Shown here: positions 62,850-64,000 of the stretch, one piece after another | Position numbering within the stretch: the first letter of the stretch is position 1 | Layout of the letters: every line of letters starts with the position of its first letter | From: Bacteroidales bacterium | GTDB lineage: Bacteria; Bacteroidota; Bacteroidia; Bacteroidales; F082 | Direction of reading: 5' to 3' | Length of the DNA: 64,000 nucleotides | Assembly: GCA_013141455.1 (NCBI GenBank) | Contig: JABFQW010000035.1 | Location: 1-64,000 of the forward strand | The notes under the pieces: generated by a model | Seen by the model: only the letters and a program-made list of their open reading frames with translations | Told to the model about the DNA's origin: nothing | Database searches by the model: none | Translations under genes and position numbers: made by a program

Positions 62850-63614
62850 ATGAAAATAGTGCTGGTGATATTGGTCTTATTTATTGGATCTGGTGTTTAT
62901 TGTCAAAGTCAGTCACTGCCTGGCCAAATGGTTCTGATCGAAGGTGGCTCCTATCTTCCGTTGTATTCAAAAAATGTTCAAAAAACGGATGTAAAAAGCT
63001 TTTATATGGATGTTTATCCCGTCACAAATGCCGATTATCTGGCGTTTGTTAAAAGCAATCCCGATTGGAAAAAAAGCGTGGTGAAAAGTGTTTTCGCCGA
63101 TAGCAACTATCTGAATCAGTGGAAATCGGATATGATTTTTGACACCAATATTGCAAACAGCCCGGTTGTAAATGTATCATGGTTCGCGGCCAAAAAATAC
63201 TGTGAATGCCAGGGAAAACGATTGCCCGAAACGGCAGAATGGGAAATTGCAGCCAGGGCAAGTAAAACAAGGGGCGATGCAGCGAAAGATCCTGAATTTA
63301 ACCAATGGGTATTGAACTGGGTGACAAAACCAAACCCAACCACTTTGCCATCAATTGGCTCCACTTTTAAAAATTTTTACGGGGTTTATGATATGCATGG
63401 ATTGGTGTGGGAATGGACTTACGATTTCAACAGCGCCTTAACAACGGGTGAATCGAGAGGCAACAGCAGTCTGGATAACAACCTCTTTTGTGGCGGTGGT
63501 TCATTCGCTTCCAATGACATCAACAATTATGCGTCATTCATGCGTTTTGCTTTACGTTCGAGTATAAAGGCGAAATATTGCCTTGGTAACTTAGGTTTCA
63601 GGTGTGTTAAATAA
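62850..63614 (+). CDS. SUMF1/FGE-like domain protein without catalytic cysteines
   Basis: 254 aa from ATG 62850, 4 bp after the nirK stop; a reading from 62745 is inside nirK and rejected. Signal peptide to about CQSQ. The SUMF1 fold is clear: MVLIEGGSYLP, SFYMDVYPVTNADYLAFV, PVVNVSWFAAKKYCECQGKRLPETAEWE, GLVWEWTYDF, CGGGSF and NLGFRC. Formylglycine-generating enzymes need two cysteines in the R-x-A-x-R-x region; here that stretch reads MRFALRSS with no Cys. It is thus probably not an FGE. Position between nirK and the SCO gene suggests an accessory role for the nitrite reductase. Confidence 0.88.
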   Translation: MKIVLVILVLFIGSGVYCQSQSLPGQMVLIEGGSYLPLYSKNVQKTDVKSFYMDVYPVTNADYLAFVKSNPDWKKSVVKSVFADSNYLNQWKSDMIFDTNIANSPVVNVSWFAAKKYCECQGKRLPETAEWEIAARASKTRGDAAKDPEFNQWVLNWVTKPNPTTLPSIGSTFKNFYGVYDMHGLVWEWTYDFNSALTTGESRGNSSLDNNLFCGGGSFASNDINNYASFMRFALRSSIKAKYCLGNLGFRCVK

Positions 63615-63621
63615 TAAAATT

Positions 63622-64000
63622 ATGAAAATTCCAATCATTCTGTTCTTGCTCTTTTCAACTGTAATGACTTCGTGCAACGACAACAGCGAAACTAAATCGA
63701 AAAGTTGTTGCAGTACAAAAAAAACGACGGAAACCGATAAAGCGATTTCGGGTGAATCTATTTACAACCTTGGTTCGACATGGATAACACAGGAGTCCGA
63801 CAGTGTTCAGTTGCGAAATTTTGCCGGAAAAATTACAATTGCAGCTATGGTATTCACACATTGTGAATCGGCTTGTCCACGCATTGTTGCTGATATGCAA
63901 TGCATCGAATCAGGCTTGTCGGGAGACGAACTTCGGCTGGTTAACTTCTTGCTTATCAGTATGGATCCTGATAGAGATACCCCGGCAAGGATGAACGAAT
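63622..64000 (+). CDS. SCO1/SenC-family copper chaperone, partial
   Basis: The frame opens at ATG 63622 and runs to the edge (126 codons); the C-terminal part with the metal-binding His is outside. The signal is lipoprotein-like (VMTSC, Cys18). The thioredoxin-like fold shows the metal motif C81-E-S-A-C85 in VFTHCESACPRIVADM and the strand LVNFLLISMDPDRDTPARM. An additional CCS cluster occurs at residues 29-31. SCO proteins insert copper into cytochrome oxidase and, in denitrifiers, nitrite or nitrous-oxide reductases. The gene follows the SUMF1 gene by 7 bp, so copper delivery to NirK is the likely job. Confidence 0.93.
   Translation, partial: MKIPIILFLLFSTVMTSCNDNSETKSKSCCSTKKTTETDKAISGESIYNLGSTWITQESDSVQLRNFAGKITIAAMVFTHCESACPRIVADMQCIESGLSGDELRLVNFLLISMDPDRDTPARMNE

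Noticed and set aside
62850-63614. Active formylglycine-generating enzyme
   Set aside because: The cysteines of the active site are not found at the expected place; no sulfatase gene nearby.

Overview
The window reads as a chromosomal segment of a member of the Bacteroidota. Supporting signs are: three proteins that belong to or resemble type IX secretion cargo; a TonB-type receptor, T9SS-cargo and PorV/PorQ-like trio; large two-component sensors with Reg_prop propellers; many starts preceded by the Bacteroidota -7 promoter box TAnnTTTG; a PcrB/GGGPS-type prenylglyceryl phosphate synthase; and weak Shine-Dalgarno sequences. No rRNA, tRNA, CRISPR array, prophage or insertion sequence was seen. 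Both ends cut a gene.

Layout. 1-6.4 kb: a truncated BNR-repeat exoprotein, a Na+/glutamate-aspartate-type symporter, a 6-phosphofructokinase with mixed ATP/PPi signature residues, a small DUF3995-like membrane protein, a MazEF-like toxin-antitoxin pair and an APC permease. 6.8-16.6 kb: a PIF1-like helicase, then a signalling cluster (FG-GAP exoprotein, TPR/PAS hybrid histidine kinase, stand-alone receiver) and a DPP IV-like peptidase. 16.7-26.2 kb: prenylglyceryl phosphate synthase, then the methionine cycle (metF and metH behind an SAM-I riboswitch, and ahcY in the other direction) around a T9SS-exported repeat protein. 26.4-32.5 kb: a LytTR-type signalling cluster with a 14-repeat propeller sensor kinase, a LytTR regulator, a receiver-only protein and two small lipoproteins. 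32.6-41.9 kb: a receptor / very large T9SS cargo / PorV-like operon. 41.9-50.4 kb: greA, a HIT protein, a long PurF-like protein, a GNAT enzyme, a YfcC-type carrier, two tandem paralogous exported proteins and an M14 carboxypeptidase-like protein.

50.7-59.1 kb is a leftward heavy-metal efflux region: a small His-rich protein, an RND adaptor, RND pump and TolC-like channel, then a DMT transporter with an extremely His-rich tail and a CDF-like transporter with a Cys/His tail. 59.5-64 kb is a nitrite/nitric-oxide island: an Rrf2 regulator with three cysteines diverges from ric/scdA, followed by a hemerythrin protein, a copper nitrite reductase fused to cytochrome c, a SUMF1-domain protein without the usual catalytic cysteines, and a SCO copper chaperone. 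A perfect 11-bp inverted repeat lies between the two divergent promoters and is the obvious candidate operator.

Several intergenic gaps hold long imperfect or nested palindromes (3541-3631, 6551-6750, 52532-52735) and 7-bp tandem repeats (9425-9473, 24704-24724). These are the least explained structures in the window.
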